Source: Brevundimonas sp.
Lineage (GTDB): Bacteria; Pseudomonadota; Alphaproteobacteria; Caulobacterales; Caulobacteraceae
Length of the DNA: 64,000 bases
Direction of reading: 5' to 3'
Assembly (NCBI RefSeq): GCF_019636155.1
Contig: NZ_JAHBYB010000009.1
Span: forward strand, 47,692 to 111,691
Within the stretch, counting starts at the first letter, position 1. Every line of letters starts with the position of its first letter. The notes below the pieces were generated by a model. The model saw nothing but the letters and a program-made list of their open reading frames with translations. It was not told the origin of the DNA and did no database searches. Made by a program: the position numbers and the translations under genes. Shown piece by piece: positions 24,048 to 32,344 of the stretch.

Positions 24048-25025
24048 TTACAGTCCCAGGGAAGGCGGCAGGCCCGGCAGCTGCTCGACAAGCAGGGCGG
24101 CGAACAGGGCCATCAGATACAGGATGGAGAAGGCGAACAGGTTGCGGGCCGGTTTGGCCTCGGCGCGGACATCATACAATGCGGCCTCTCGCCCCACCGC
24201 CTCGGCCTTGTCCGGCTGGTCCCCGGCGCGCGAGCGCCAGACCCGCACCGCCAGGCCCAGGAAGATCAGCCCGCCGGTCACCGCCACGACGCCATACAGC
24301 AGGCCGCCCAGGCTGGTGAAGGCGGGGGCCACGGCCACCGGCACGAACAGCAGGCTGTAGATCAGGATCTGCAGCCGGGTGGACCGCGCGCCGCGCGCCA
24401 CCGGCATCATCGGGATCCCGGCCCGGGCGTAGTCGCCGGCCGAATACAGGGCCAGGGCCCAGCTGTGCGGCGGGGTCCACAGGAAGATGATCAGGAACAG
24501 CAGCCAGGCCTGCCACGGCGCATCGCCGGTGACGGCGGCCCAGCCGATGACCGGCGGAAAGGCGCCCGCCGCCCCGCCGATGACGATGTTCTGGGGCGTC
24601 CGCCGCTTCAGCATCAGGGTGTAGAAGACGGCGTAATAGACGATGGTCAGGGCCAGAAGGCCGGCGGCCAGCCAGTTGGACGCCATGCCCAGCAGCATGA
24701 CCGAGAAGGCCGCCAGCACCACCCCATAGGCCATGGCGTCGCCCTTTCGCACCCGGCCGGCGGCGACGGGGCGGCCGCGGGTGCGGCGCATCAGGGCGTC
24801 GGTCTCGCCCTCCAGGGCCATGTTCAGGGCCCCGGCGGCGCCGGCGCCCACGGCGATGCACAGTATGGCCAGGATCGCCGACAGCGGATGGATGTCGCCC
24901 GGCGCCACGACCAGGCCGGTCACGGCGGTGAAGATCACCAGCGACATGACGCGCGGCTTCAGCAGCTGGACATAGTCCTGCGGCTGGGCCGTCGACAGCT
25001 CGGGATGGGCGGGCGCTTCGGTCAT
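24048..25025 (-). CDS. ctaB: protoheme IX farnesyltransferase (heme O synthase)
   Basis: A 325-aa UbiA-family prenyltransferase with about nine TM helices that attaches a farnesyl group to heme b to give heme o, the precursor of heme a for this oxidase. Motifs: LLKPRVMSLVIFTAVTGL near residues 21-38, the first Asp-rich loop NMALEGETDALMRRTRGRPVA near 68-88, and the second conserved loop LWTPPHSWALALYSAGDYARAGIPMMPV near 176-203. The length is typical. It lies downstream of coxA beyond a hairpin. Confidence 0.96.
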   Translation of the reverse strand: MTEAPAHPELSTAQPQDYVQLLKPRVMSLVIFTAVTGLVVAPGDIHPLSAILAILCIAVGAGAAGALNMALEGETDALMRRTRGRPVAAGRVRKGDAMAYGVVLAAFSVMLLGMASNWLAAGLLALTIVYYAVFYTLMLKRRTPQNIVIGGAAGAFPPVIGWAAVTGDAPWQAWLLFLIIFLWTPPHSWALALYSAGDYARAGIPMMPVARGARSTRLQILIYSLLFVPVAVAPAFTSLGGLLYGVVAVTGGLIFLGLAVRVWRSRAGDQPDKAEAVGREAALYDVRAEAKPARNLFAFSILYLMALFAALLVEQLPGLPPSLGL

Positions 25026-25068
25026 CGCGTTCGCTGTTTACGCCTTTGCGGCGCGTTGAAAAGGCGAA

Positions 25069-25097
25069 GGCCGCCCCTCCGGACTGGAAGGGCGGCC
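25069..25097 (-). terminator. hairpin terminator or processing site after coxA
   Basis: On the minus strand, GGCCGCCC and GGGCGGCC form an 8-bp stem with a 13-nt loop, 26 bp after the coxA stop. It is followed a little later by CTTTTC. It may partly terminate coxBA transcription before ctaB. Confidence 0.5.
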
Positions 25098-25122
25098 CCC
25101 GGACCCGGCTGACGCCGGGGGT

Positions 25123-26775
25123 TCAGTGCTCGTCGGCCTTGACCACCGGCAGTTCGTTGAACTGGTGATGCGGCGGCGGCGAGGACAGGGTCCATTCCAG
25201 CGTCGTGGCGCCTTCGCCCCAGGGATTGGCCTCGGCCTTGCGGCGGCGGACCGCCGATTCCACCAGCATGACCAGGAAGACCACCACCCCCACCAGGGTC
25301 ACGGCGTAGCCGATCGAGGAGACGTGGTTCCAGTAGGTGTAGGCGTCCGGATAGTCGACATAGCGACGCGGCATGCCCTGCAGGCCCAGGAAATGCTGCG
25401 GGAAGAAGATCAGGTTCACGCCGATGAACATGATCCAGAAGTGCAGCGCCCCCAGGAACTCATTGTATTTCACGCCGAACATCTTCTCGTACCAGTAATA
25501 GAACCCGGCGAAGATCGAGAAGATGGCGCCCAGCGACAGCACATAGTGGAAGTGGGCCACGACGTAATAGGTGTCGTGCAGGCTGTAGTCGATGCCGGCG
25601 TTCGACAGGACCACGCCCGTCACCCCGCCAAGGGTGAACAGGAAGATGAAGCCCATCGCCCACAGCATCGGCGTCTTGAAAGTGATCGAGCCGCCCCACA
25701 TGGTGGCGATCCAGCTGAAGATCTTCACCCCGGTCGGCACGGCGATGATCATGGTCGCGGCCACGAAATAGGCGCGCAGCTCGACCGGCATGCCCACCGT
25801 GTACATGTGGTGCGCCCAGACGATGAAGCCAATGAAGCCGATGGCCACCATGGCGTAGGCCATGGCCAGATAGCCGAAGATCGGCTTCTTCGAGAAGGTC
25901 GAGACGATATGGCTGATGATGCCGAAGCCCGGCAGGATCATGATGTAGACTTCGGGGTGGCCGAAGAACCAGAACAGGTGCTGGAACATCACCGGGTCGC
26001 CACCGCCCGACGGATCGAAGAAGCTGGTGCCGAAGTTGCGGTCGGTCAGCAGCATGGTGATGGCGCCGGCCAGGACCGGCAGCGACAGCAGCAGCAGGAA
26101 GGCGGTGACCAGCACGCCCCAGGCGAACAGCGGCATGCGGTGCAGGGTCATGCCCGGCGCGCGCATGTTGAAGATGGTGGTGATGAAGTTGATCGAACCC
26201 AGGATCGAGCTGGCGCCCGCCACGTGCAGCGAGAAGATCACCAGGTCCATCGCCGGGCCGGTGTGGCCCATGGTCGATAGCGGCGGATAGACCGTCCAGC
26301 CGCCGCCGAAGCCCCGGCCCGGCCCGCCGTCGACGAACATCGACAGGCACAACAGGACGAAGCCCGCCACCAGCAGCCAGAAGGAGATGTTGTTCATGCG
26401 CGGGAAGGCCATGTCCGGCGCCCCGATCATGATCGGCACGAAATAGTTGGCGAAGCCGCCCATGGTCGCCGGCATGACGACGAAGAACACCATGATCAGG
26501 GCGTGGGCCGAGACCGTGACGTTATAGCCGTGCTTGCTGGCGTCGATCAGGCCCAGCTGCTGGATGAAGCTGCCTTCACGGAACAGCTGGATGCCCGGCT
26601 CGGCCAGTTCCCAGCGGATCAGGCCGGACAGGGCGCCGCCGATCAGGGCCGCGAAGATCGCGAAGCCCAGATACAGGATGCCGATATCCTTGTGGTTGGT
26701 CGACATGAACCAGCGGGTGAAGAAACCCGGCTTGTGGTCATGGGCGTGGTCGAGGTCTTGGGTTGCGGTGGCCAT
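25123..26775 (-). CDS. coxA: cytochrome c oxidase subunit I (aa3 type)
   Basis: A 550-aa catalytic subunit with twelve TM helices that holds heme a and the heme a3-CuB centre, reduces O2 and pumps protons. It has the helix II heme ligand region [12 protein letters not shown] near residues 85-96, the CuB/Tyr motif [17 protein letters not shown] near 258-274, WAHHMYTVG near 308-316 and [14 protein letters not shown] near 391-404, which carries the heme ligands. The gene lies 18 bp after coxB. The sequence is highly conserved and full length. Confidence 0.98.
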   Translation of the reverse strand: MATATQDLDHAHDHKPGFFTRWFMSTNHKDIGILYLGFAIFAALIGGALSGLIRWELAEPGIQLFREGSFIQQLGLIDASKHGYNVTVSAHALIMVFFVVMPATMGGFANYFVPIMIGAPDMAFPRMNNISFWLLVAGFVLLCLSMFVDGGPGRGFGGGWTVYPPLSTMGHTGPAMDLVIFSLHVAGASSILGSINFITTIFNMRAPGMTLHRMPLFAWGVLVTAFLLLLSLPVLAGAITMLLTDRNFGTSFFDPSGGGDPVMFQHLFWFFGHPEVYIMILPGFGIISHIVSTFSKKPIFGYLAMAYAMVAIGFIGFIVWAHHMYTVGMPVELRAYFVAATMIIAVPTGVKIFSWIATMWGGSITFKTPMLWAMGFIFLFTLGGVTGVVLSNAGIDYSLHDTYYVVAHFHYVLSLGAIFSIFAGFYYWYEKMFGVKYNEFLGALHFWIMFIGVNLIFFPQHFLGLQGMPRRYVDYPDAYTYWNHVSSIGYAVTLVGVVVFLVMLVESAVRRRKAEANPWGEGATTLEWTLSSPPPHHQFNELPVVKADEH

Positions 26776-26793
26776 GATCGGGGCTCTCGCGGA

Positions 26794-27792
26794 TCAGCGG
26801 GCTTCGGCCGCGGGCGCGGCCGGAGCGGAAGAAGGGGCAGTCGGCGTGGTCGCCGTCTGGGCGGTGGGGATCGCGCCGGCCTGGCCGTCGGCCAGGACCG
26901 GGGCGCCGGTCGTGCCGGCGGCGACCTGAGCGGCCGTGCCGCCCAGCGCCTGTTCGGCCGTGGCCGGGGTCACGGAGCCGCCCTTGGAGGCGACCCAGGC
27001 GGCGAACTCGGCCTCGGTGACGACATTGATCTGCAGCGGCATGAAGGCGTGGTCGACGCCGCACAGTTCCGAGCACTGGCCGTAGAAGGAGCCGACGCGG
27101 TCGGCGCGGAACCAGGTTTCGTTGACCCGGCCGGGCACGGCGTCGGTCTTCAGGCCGAAGGCCGGCATGGCGACGGCGTGGATCACGTCCGAAGCGGTGA
27201 TCAGCAGGCGGACGGTCTTGCCGACCGGCACCACCATCGGTTCGTCGGCGGCCAGGCGATACAGGCTGTGCGGCAGGCCGCGTTCGGCCAGTTCCGTCTC
27301 GGGCACCATGTTCGAGATGTATTCGGCGACGCCCTGGTCCGGATATTCATAGGCCCAGTTCCACTGGTTGCCCGTGACCTTCACCGTCACGTCCGGGTCC
27401 GGCATGTCGTGATAGGCGAACAGCAGCCGGAACGAGAACAGGGAGATGAAGACCAGGACCAGCACCGGCACCACGGTCCAGATGATCTCGATGACCGTGT
27501 TGTGGCTCCAGCGCGCGGGCGTCGGATTGGTGCGCTTGTTGTAGCGGAACACGATCCACAGCAGCAGGCCCAGGACCAGCAAGGTGATGATCGTGATGAT
27601 CGGCATCAGGATCACGTCGTGGAACATGTGCGCCTCGACCTTCAACGGCGAAGCGGCGGGCTGCAGCCCAAGCCCCCCCGGCGTCGGCTGACCCACCAGT
27701 TCCTGCGCCCAGGTCGGCGCGGCGGCGAACACCGCCAGGGCCGAGGCGGTCGCGCCTCCGAGCAGCCCCTTGGCTCGCATGCCCATCCCCAT
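26794..27792 (-). CDS. coxB: cytochrome c oxidase subunit II
   Basis: A 332-aa subunit with a signal peptide (to about residue 29, TWAQ), two TM hairpin helices (about 57-80 and 98-120) and a periplasmic cupredoxin domain. The CuA site is complete: VIHAVAMPAFG with the first His ligand, and FYGQCSELCGVDHAFM with the two Cys, His and Met ligands. GNQWNWAYEYPD near 142 is the electron-entry aromatic motif. Residues 290-332 form an unusual Ala/Thr/Pro tail. Three in-frame ATGs occur (27792, 27786, 27780); AAGGA upstream favours the first. Confidence 0.97.
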   Translation of the reverse strand: MGMGMRAKGLLGGATASALAVFAAAPTWAQELVGQPTPGGLGLQPAASPLKVEAHMFHDVILMPIITIITLLVLGLLLWIVFRYNKRTNPTPARWSHNTVIEIIWTVVPVLVLVFISLFSFRLLFAYHDMPDPDVTVKVTGNQWNWAYEYPDQGVAEYISNMVPETELAERGLPHSLYRLAADEPMVVPVGKTVRLLITASDVIHAVAMPAFGLKTDAVPGRVNETWFRADRVGSFYGQCSELCGVDHAFMPLQINVVTEAEFAAWVASKGGSVTPATAEQALGGTAAQVAAGTTGAPVLADGQAGAIPTAQTATTPTAPSSAPAAPAAEAR

Positions 27793-27832
27793 TCGAGACG
27801 TTCCTTATAAAAAGTCGTTCTGCGACGGCCCT

Positions 27833-27849
27833 TTGCGAATGAATCGCAA
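27833..27849. promoter_or_regulatory. inverted repeat in the coxB promoter region
   Basis: TTGCGA-ATGAA-TCGCAA, perfect 6-bp arms, lies about 40 bp upstream of the coxB start. It includes a GAATC (CcrM-type GANTC) site. Between it and the gene, the minus strand reads TTTATAAG, which could serve as a -10 element. It is a candidate binding site for a coxB regulator; no regulator is identified. Confidence 0.35.
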
Positions 27850-27995
27850 GAGGGCGCGGAGAGCCCCTGGCCGCCGCGTCATGGGCCGGTCCCTATCGGA
27901 TCGCCGGGCGCTTGCCAAGCGAGGGGGCCGCCTTGCGACGGAATGGCGCCGGATTAAATCGCATTCATGTAACGACAGCTACCTTGCATCACATG

Positions 27996-28009
27996 GTATC
28001 GTGCGATAC
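27996..28009. promoter_or_regulatory. candidate PadR operator
   Basis: GTATCG-TG-CGATAC is a perfect palindrome 27 bp upstream of the GTG start of the PadR gene, within an AT-richer stretch. PadR repressors are commonly autoregulated through such dyads. ATGT...ACAT elements also flank it (27967-27970 and 27991-27994). Confidence 0.5.
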
Positions 28010-28036
28010 TCACCCTTCGAGCACAGGAGAACCGAG

Positions 28037-28384
28037 GTGCCCGAAACCATAGACATCCAGCTGAAGAAGGGCGTGCTGGGCCTTTGCGTCCTGGCCCTTC
28101 TGGCCCGCGCCGACAGCTACGCCTACGAGATCGCCAGCCGTCTGTCCGACGCCATCGGCATGGGCGAGGGCACCATCTATCCGCTGATGCGGCGGATGCA
28201 GTCCGACGGCCTGGTCGAGACCTATCTGGTCGAATCATCGGCGGGGCCGTCGCGCAAATACTATCGCCTGACCGCCGCCGGACGCGCCGCAATGGACGCC
28301 CAGGCGGCGGAATGGACATCCTTCACCCGCGCCGTCGACGCCGTCGTTTCCGACGCCGACGCCGCCCAAACGGGAGACGCCTGA
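28037..28384 (+). CDS. PadR-family transcriptional repressor
   Basis: A 115-aa winged-helix regulator. The PadR signature is clear: LKKGVLGLCVLALLARADSYAYEIASRL (residues 7-34), then EGTIYPLMRRMQSDGLVETYLVESSAGPSRKYYRLTAAGRAAM (split over about 43-86). The C-terminal helix would form the dimer interface. The GTG start at 28037 follows AGGAGA and matches the family N-terminus. Together with the HAAS-domain and DUF2807 genes downstream it forms a common three-gene unit thought to respond to envelope state; the signal is unknown. Confidence 0.92.
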   Translation: MPETIDIQLKKGVLGLCVLALLARADSYAYEIASRLSDAIGMGEGTIYPLMRRMQSDGLVETYLVESSAGPSRKYYRLTAAGRAAMDAQAAEWTSFTRAVDAVVSDADAAQTGDA

Positions 28385-28965
28385 TGACGCGCGCCGAATT
28401 CCTGTCGCGACTGAAGCGCGGACTGGTCGGCCTGCCGACCGCCGCCGCCGCCGAGATCGCCGCCGACTACGAGGCCCATTTCGAGGACGGCGCCCAGGCC
28501 GGCCGGTCCGAGGCCGAGGTGGCCGCGGCCCTGGGCGATCCCGACCGCCTGGCGCGTGAACTGCGCGCCGAATCCACGGCCCAGCGCTGGAGCCAGGAGC
28601 GCAACCCCTCGGCCGCGGCGGCCGCCGTCTTCGCCGTCCTGGGCCTGGGAGCCATCGACATCCTGATCCTGCTGCCGCTGCTGATGGGGGTGCTGGGCGC
28701 CCTGTTCGGGGTCTTCATCGCCGTGATCGGCGTCTTCATCGGCGGCGGGATCATCTTCGTGGTCGGCCCCTTCGCCGCCTTCCCCGGCGGGGCCGCGGCC
28801 GCCGTCCTGGGCGGACTGGGGCTGATGGCCGGGGCCACCGCCGCCGGCGCCCTGACCACCCTGGTCACGGTGTGGCTGGTCAACGGCCTGATCTGGTTCG
28901 CCCGCCTTCACTACCGGCTGCTGAAGCCGGCCCTTGAGCCCCAAGCCGCTGGAGAGACGGCATGA
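28384..28965 (+). CDS. HAAS-domain (DUF1700-like) membrane protein
   Basis: A 193-aa protein. The N-terminal HAAS domain reads MTRAEFLSRLKRGLVGLP...EIAADYEAHFEDG with AALGDPDRLARELRAE (residues 1-62), the alpha-helical domain that pairs with PadR-type regulators. Three to four TM helices with many Gly/Ala/Ile residues follow (about 77-175). It overlaps the PadR stop by one base (TGATG) and the next gene by 4 bp. It may act as a membrane-bound sensor or anti-regulator; this is inference from family context. Confidence 0.85.
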   Translation: MTRAEFLSRLKRGLVGLPTAAAAEIAADYEAHFEDGAQAGRSEAEVAAALGDPDRLARELRAESTAQRWSQERNPSAAAAAVFAVLGLGAIDILILLPLLMGVLGALFGVFIAVIGVFIGGGIIFVVGPFAAFPGGAAAAVLGGLGLMAGATAAGALTTLVTVWLVNGLIWFARLHYRLLKPALEPQAAGETA

Positions 28966-29741
28966 CCCGCACCCTGCTCATCATCACCGGCGCCGCCCTG
29001 GTGCTGTGCCTGGCCTGCATGGCCGGCGCCGCCGCCCTGGGCGGGCGCGACCTGGCCCGCAACGGCTGGGCCTGGACCATCCAGGAAGGCGACGGCGACC
29101 ACATCCGCTTCCAGCGCGTCAACGGCGCGGCCCAGCCCGGCCCCCAGGCCACCCGCAACCTGGCCTGGACCGGCCAGGACGCCCTCACGATCGACAACGC
29201 CCTGAAGGTGGCCTTCATCCAGGGCGATCAGGCCGGCGTCGTCATCTCCGGCCCCCAGGACATCATCGACCGGGTCGGGGTCGAGGGCGGCCGCATCTTC
29301 CTGAAGGACGGAGCCGACCGCGTCACCTTCGGCCTGCGCCGCGACGGGTTCGAGGCCTGGGCGGACACCGAAATGATCCGCATCACCGTGACGGCCCCGG
29401 CCGTGCGCCGGTTCGCCGTCAACGGCTCGGGCGAGCTGGACATCCGCAACTACGATCAGGACACCATGGAGATCGACATCTCCGGCTCGGCGGAAGTCAC
29501 CGGCGCCGGCAAGGCGCGGCGGCTGGACCTGTCGATCAGCGGATCGGGCACGGCGGACCTGTCGAACCTGGCCCTGGTCGACGCCGAGATCGACATCGCC
29601 GGATCGGGCGGGGCCAAGGTCGGCCCCACCGGCCGCGCGGACATCAGCATCTCCGGATCGGGTGATGTCGACCTGACCCGGCGTCCGGCCAGCGTCACCC
29701 GCTCCATCAGCGGCTCGGGCGCGATCAACGAATCCTTCTGA
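28962..29741 (+). CDS. exported DUF2807 (head GIN domain) adhesin-like protein
   Basis: A 259-aa exported protein with an N-terminal hydrophobic signal or anchor containing a Cys (LCLACMAGAAA, residues 15-25). Downstream is a right-handed beta-helix-like DUF2807 domain, shown by repeated ISGSG turns (SGSAEV, LSISGSGTADL, IDIAGSGGAKV, ISISGSGDVDL, SISGSGAINESF) over residues 150-259. Such domains are presumed to sit on the periplasmic side or cell surface. It is the third gene of the PadR operon. There is no close enzyme signature. Confidence 0.85.
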   Translation: MTRTLLIITGAALVLCLACMAGAAALGGRDLARNGWAWTIQEGDGDHIRFQRVNGAAQPGPQATRNLAWTGQDALTIDNALKVAFIQGDQAGVVISGPQDIIDRVGVEGGRIFLKDGADRVTFGLRRDGFEAWADTEMIRITVTAPAVRRFAVNGSGELDIRNYDQDTMEIDISGSAEVTGAGKARRLDLSISGSGTADLSNLALVDAEIDIAGSGGAKVGPTGRADISISGSGDVDLTRRPASVTRSISGSGAINESF

Positions 29742-29793
29742 GACGGGACGCGGGGCGGGTGACGCGGGCGGCGCGAGCCCCTATCTGGACGGG

Positions 29794-31224
29794 ATGACCG
29801 TGTCCGTCTCCCCGCCCCCCATCCTGGAAACCGCCGGCGTCGCGCCCGACGACGCCCTGTCGATCCTGCACGGCGCCCTGGCCGGCGCCGACGATGGCGA
29901 ACTGTTCCTGGAGAAGACCGAGAGCGAGAGCCTGGTCTTCGACGACGGCCGGCTGAAGAGCGCCGCCTATGACGCGGTCGAGGGCTTCGGCCTGCGCGTG
30001 GTGGCGGGCGAGACCGCCGGCTACGCCCACGCAAATGAAATCTCGGTGGCCGCCATGCAGCGCGCGGCCGAGGCCGCCGCCCTGGCCAAGGCCGGCCATG
30101 CGGGCGTCACCGCCGAGGCGCCGCGCGCCACCAACCAGAAATTGTATGACGCGGTCGATCCGCTGGCGGCGCCCGCCTTCGCCGACAAGATCGCCCTGCT
30201 GTCGGAAATGGACGCCTGGGCGCGCGCGCGTGACCCGCGGGTGGTTCAGGTCTCGGCCTCCCTGGTGGGCGAGCGGCGGGCCATCGAGATCCTGCGCGCC
30301 GATGGGCGGCGGGTGCAGGACGTGCGCCCCCTGGTGCGGCTGAACGTCTCGGTCACGGTGGAGAAGGACGGCCGACGCGAGTCGGCCTCGGCCGGCGCCG
30401 GCGGCCGCGCGGGCTTCGAGACCTGGATCGCGCCGGACCGCTGGCAGGGCCAGATCGACGAGGCCCTGCGCCAGGCGCTGATCAATCTGGACGCCGTCGA
30501 CTGTCCGGCCGGAGAGATGGACGTGGTCCTGGGCGCCGGCTGGCCCGGCGTGCTGCTGCACGAAGCGGTCGGCCACGGCTTCGAGGGCGATTTCCACCGC
30601 AAGGGCAGTTCGGTCTTCAGCGGCAAGATGGGCCAGCGGGTGGCCGCGCCGGGCGTCACCGTGGTCGATGACGGCTCCATCGCCGGGCGTCGCGGCTCGC
30701 TGACCATCGACGACGAGGGCACGCCCACGGGCCGCACCGTCCTGATCGAGGACGGCATCATGGTCGGGCTGATGCACGACCGGCTGAGCGCCCGCCAGCT
30801 GGGCGCCGCGGCCACCGGCAACGGGCGACGCCAGTCGTTCGCCCACATGCCCATGCCGCGCATGACCAACACATTCATGGAAGGCGGCCGCGACAGCCGG
30901 GCCGACATGATCGCCAGCACAAAACGCGGTCTCTACGCCGCCAATTTCGGCGGCGGCCAGGTGGACATCACCAACGGCAAATTCGTCTTCCAGTGCACCG
31001 AGGCCTATCTGATCGAGGACGGGCGGATCACCGCCCCGGTGCGCGGCGCCACCCTGATCGGCGACGGGGCCACGGCCCTGACCAACATCAGCATGATCGG
31101 CGACGACTTCGCCTTCGATCCGGGCGTCGGGGTGTGCGGCAAGGCGGGCCAGGGCGTGCCGGTCGGCATCGGCCAGCCGTCCCTGAAGATCGGCGGCCTG
31201 ACCGTGGGCGGCACGGCGGTCTGA
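29794..31224 (+). CDS. tldD: TldD metalloprotease subunit
   Basis: A 476-aa subunit of the TldD/TldE heterodimer, which degrades unfolded peptides and matures ribosomally made peptides such as microcins. The metal-binding motif HEAVGHGFEGD lies near residues 254-264. It is preceded by VVLGAGWPGVLLH and followed by the typical GRTVLIEDGIMVGLMHD and a C-terminal GVCGKAGQGVPVGIGQPSLKI barrel strand. The partner TldE (PmbA) is not in the window. In many alphaproteobacteria tldD directly precedes coxB; here the PadR operon lies between. Confidence 0.96.
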   Translation: MTVSVSPPPILETAGVAPDDALSILHGALAGADDGELFLEKTESESLVFDDGRLKSAAYDAVEGFGLRVVAGETAGYAHANEISVAAMQRAAEAAALAKAGHAGVTAEAPRATNQKLYDAVDPLAAPAFADKIALLSEMDAWARARDPRVVQVSASLVGERRAIEILRADGRRVQDVRPLVRLNVSVTVEKDGRRESASAGAGGRAGFETWIAPDRWQGQIDEALRQALINLDAVDCPAGEMDVVLGAGWPGVLLHEAVGHGFEGDFHRKGSSVFSGKMGQRVAAPGVTVVDDGSIAGRRGSLTIDDEGTPTGRTVLIEDGIMVGLMHDRLSARQLGAAATGNGRRQSFAHMPMPRMTNTFMEGGRDSRADMIASTKRGLYAANFGGGQVDITNGKFVFQCTEAYLIEDGRITAPVRGATLIGDGATALTNISMIGDDFAFDPGVGVCGKAGQGVPVGIGQPSLKIGGLTVGGTAV

Positions 31225-31229
31225 CGCCC

Positions 31230-32192
31230 TCAATCCTCGGGCGGCGCCTTCCATTGGGGGCCGTCGATCCGAAAACCGGCGGCCTCCAGCCGATCCAGCA
31301 CCCCGCCCGGTTCCGCCAGCAGCCGCAGCGGCGCCACCGCCAGGGTGACGCCCGTCTCGTTCAGGGCGCCGTCGATCGCCTGGACCCAGAGGCCGTTCAA
31401 CTGCGGCCCGATCGCCGGGTCGCCATAGGGCCAGCACTGGAACAGGGCCCGGTCCAGCGGCGAGGCCGTCACCTCGGCCACGCGCCAGCGACGCCAGGCT
31501 TCGGCCCGCGCGCGAAAACCGTCCGGCCCGACCTCGGCAGCCGCGATGGCGGCGCGGACGCAGGGGGCGTATTCGGCCGGCGGCTGGGCGATCAGGGATT
31601 CGATCAGTTCGTCCCCGCGCACGAAGCCGATGGATTGCGACGGGATGCGGGCCCTGCGCGCCGCGCGCCGCACCGCATCCCCCGCCAGCCGGTCGCCGCG
31701 CCGATAACCGGCCCGGTCCTTCAGCAGGTCGAAGCTCAGCATGACCGGACTGCTGCGTCGCCAGGCCGGGTTCCGCTCGGAAGCCATCACCGCCTCCAGC
31801 CGGGCAAAATCCTCGACGCCCAGATAGTCGGCGTGGCTGACACCTTCGGGCAGGGAGCCGATGGTGCGGATGCGCCAGATCAGCCGCAGGATGTCGCCGC
31901 CCGACACCCGTCCGACCGGCGCGGTCATCACGCGCTGCGCCTGGCCGGTGGCGGCCTCCAGCGTATCGGGCCGCCAGTCCAGGTCGTCCGGCGCTCCGAC
32001 CAGTTCGCCGACCAGCAGCAGGGTCGAATCGCCGCGCGTGATCTCCCACATCGGCGCGCCCGAGCGGCGGGCCGTGACGATCACCTCGTCCACCGCCGTC
32101 GTCGGCTCCTGGACCAGGGTCGCGGTGGGGAGCGCCGTCAGCAGGGCCAGGATTAAACCGAAGACAGGTTTGGCGCTCGGCAGGATCCTCAT
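31230..32192 (-). CDS. exported TraB/GumN-family protein with a TonB-box-like motif
   Basis: A 320-aa secreted protein. A signal peptide spans residues about 1-25. Just after it the sequence VDEVIVTARR (34-43) looks like the TonB box of TonB-dependent receptors. The rest matches TraB/GumN: MWEITRGDSTLLLVGELVGAP near 48-68 and further conserved blocks to VAPLRLLAEPGGVLDRLEAAGF near the end. TraB/GumN proteins are predicted proteases or hydrolases of unclear function. The gene is divergent from a receptor pair whose N-termini lack this box. The start at 32192 has AGGCGG upstream; an alternative ATG lies at 32240. Confidence 0.8.
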   Translation of the reverse strand: MRILPSAKPVFGLILALLTALPTATLVQEPTTAVDEVIVTARRSGAPMWEITRGDSTLLLVGELVGAPDDLDWRPDTLEAATGQAQRVMTAPVGRVSGGDILRLIWRIRTIGSLPEGVSHADYLGVEDFARLEAVMASERNPAWRRSSPVMLSFDLLKDRAGYRRGDRLAGDAVRRAARRARIPSQSIGFVRGDELIESLIAQPPAEYAPCVRAAIAAAEVGPDGFRARAEAWRRWRVAEVTASPLDRALFQCWPYGDPAIGPQLNGLWVQAIDGALNETGVTLAVAPLRLLAEPGGVLDRLEAAGFRIDGPQWKAPPED

Positions 32193-32344
32193 CACCCGCC
32201 TGATAACAGGAACAAATCGGGCGCGCGCCGGGCGTGACATTACAAAACGCTCAGCATCTGACTGAAATTTAATCCAACTAACTGACTTGTAACGAGACTT
32301 GGCCAGCCGGCCCGCCTCTCCTCGTGGCCACAAGGGGAGACCAA

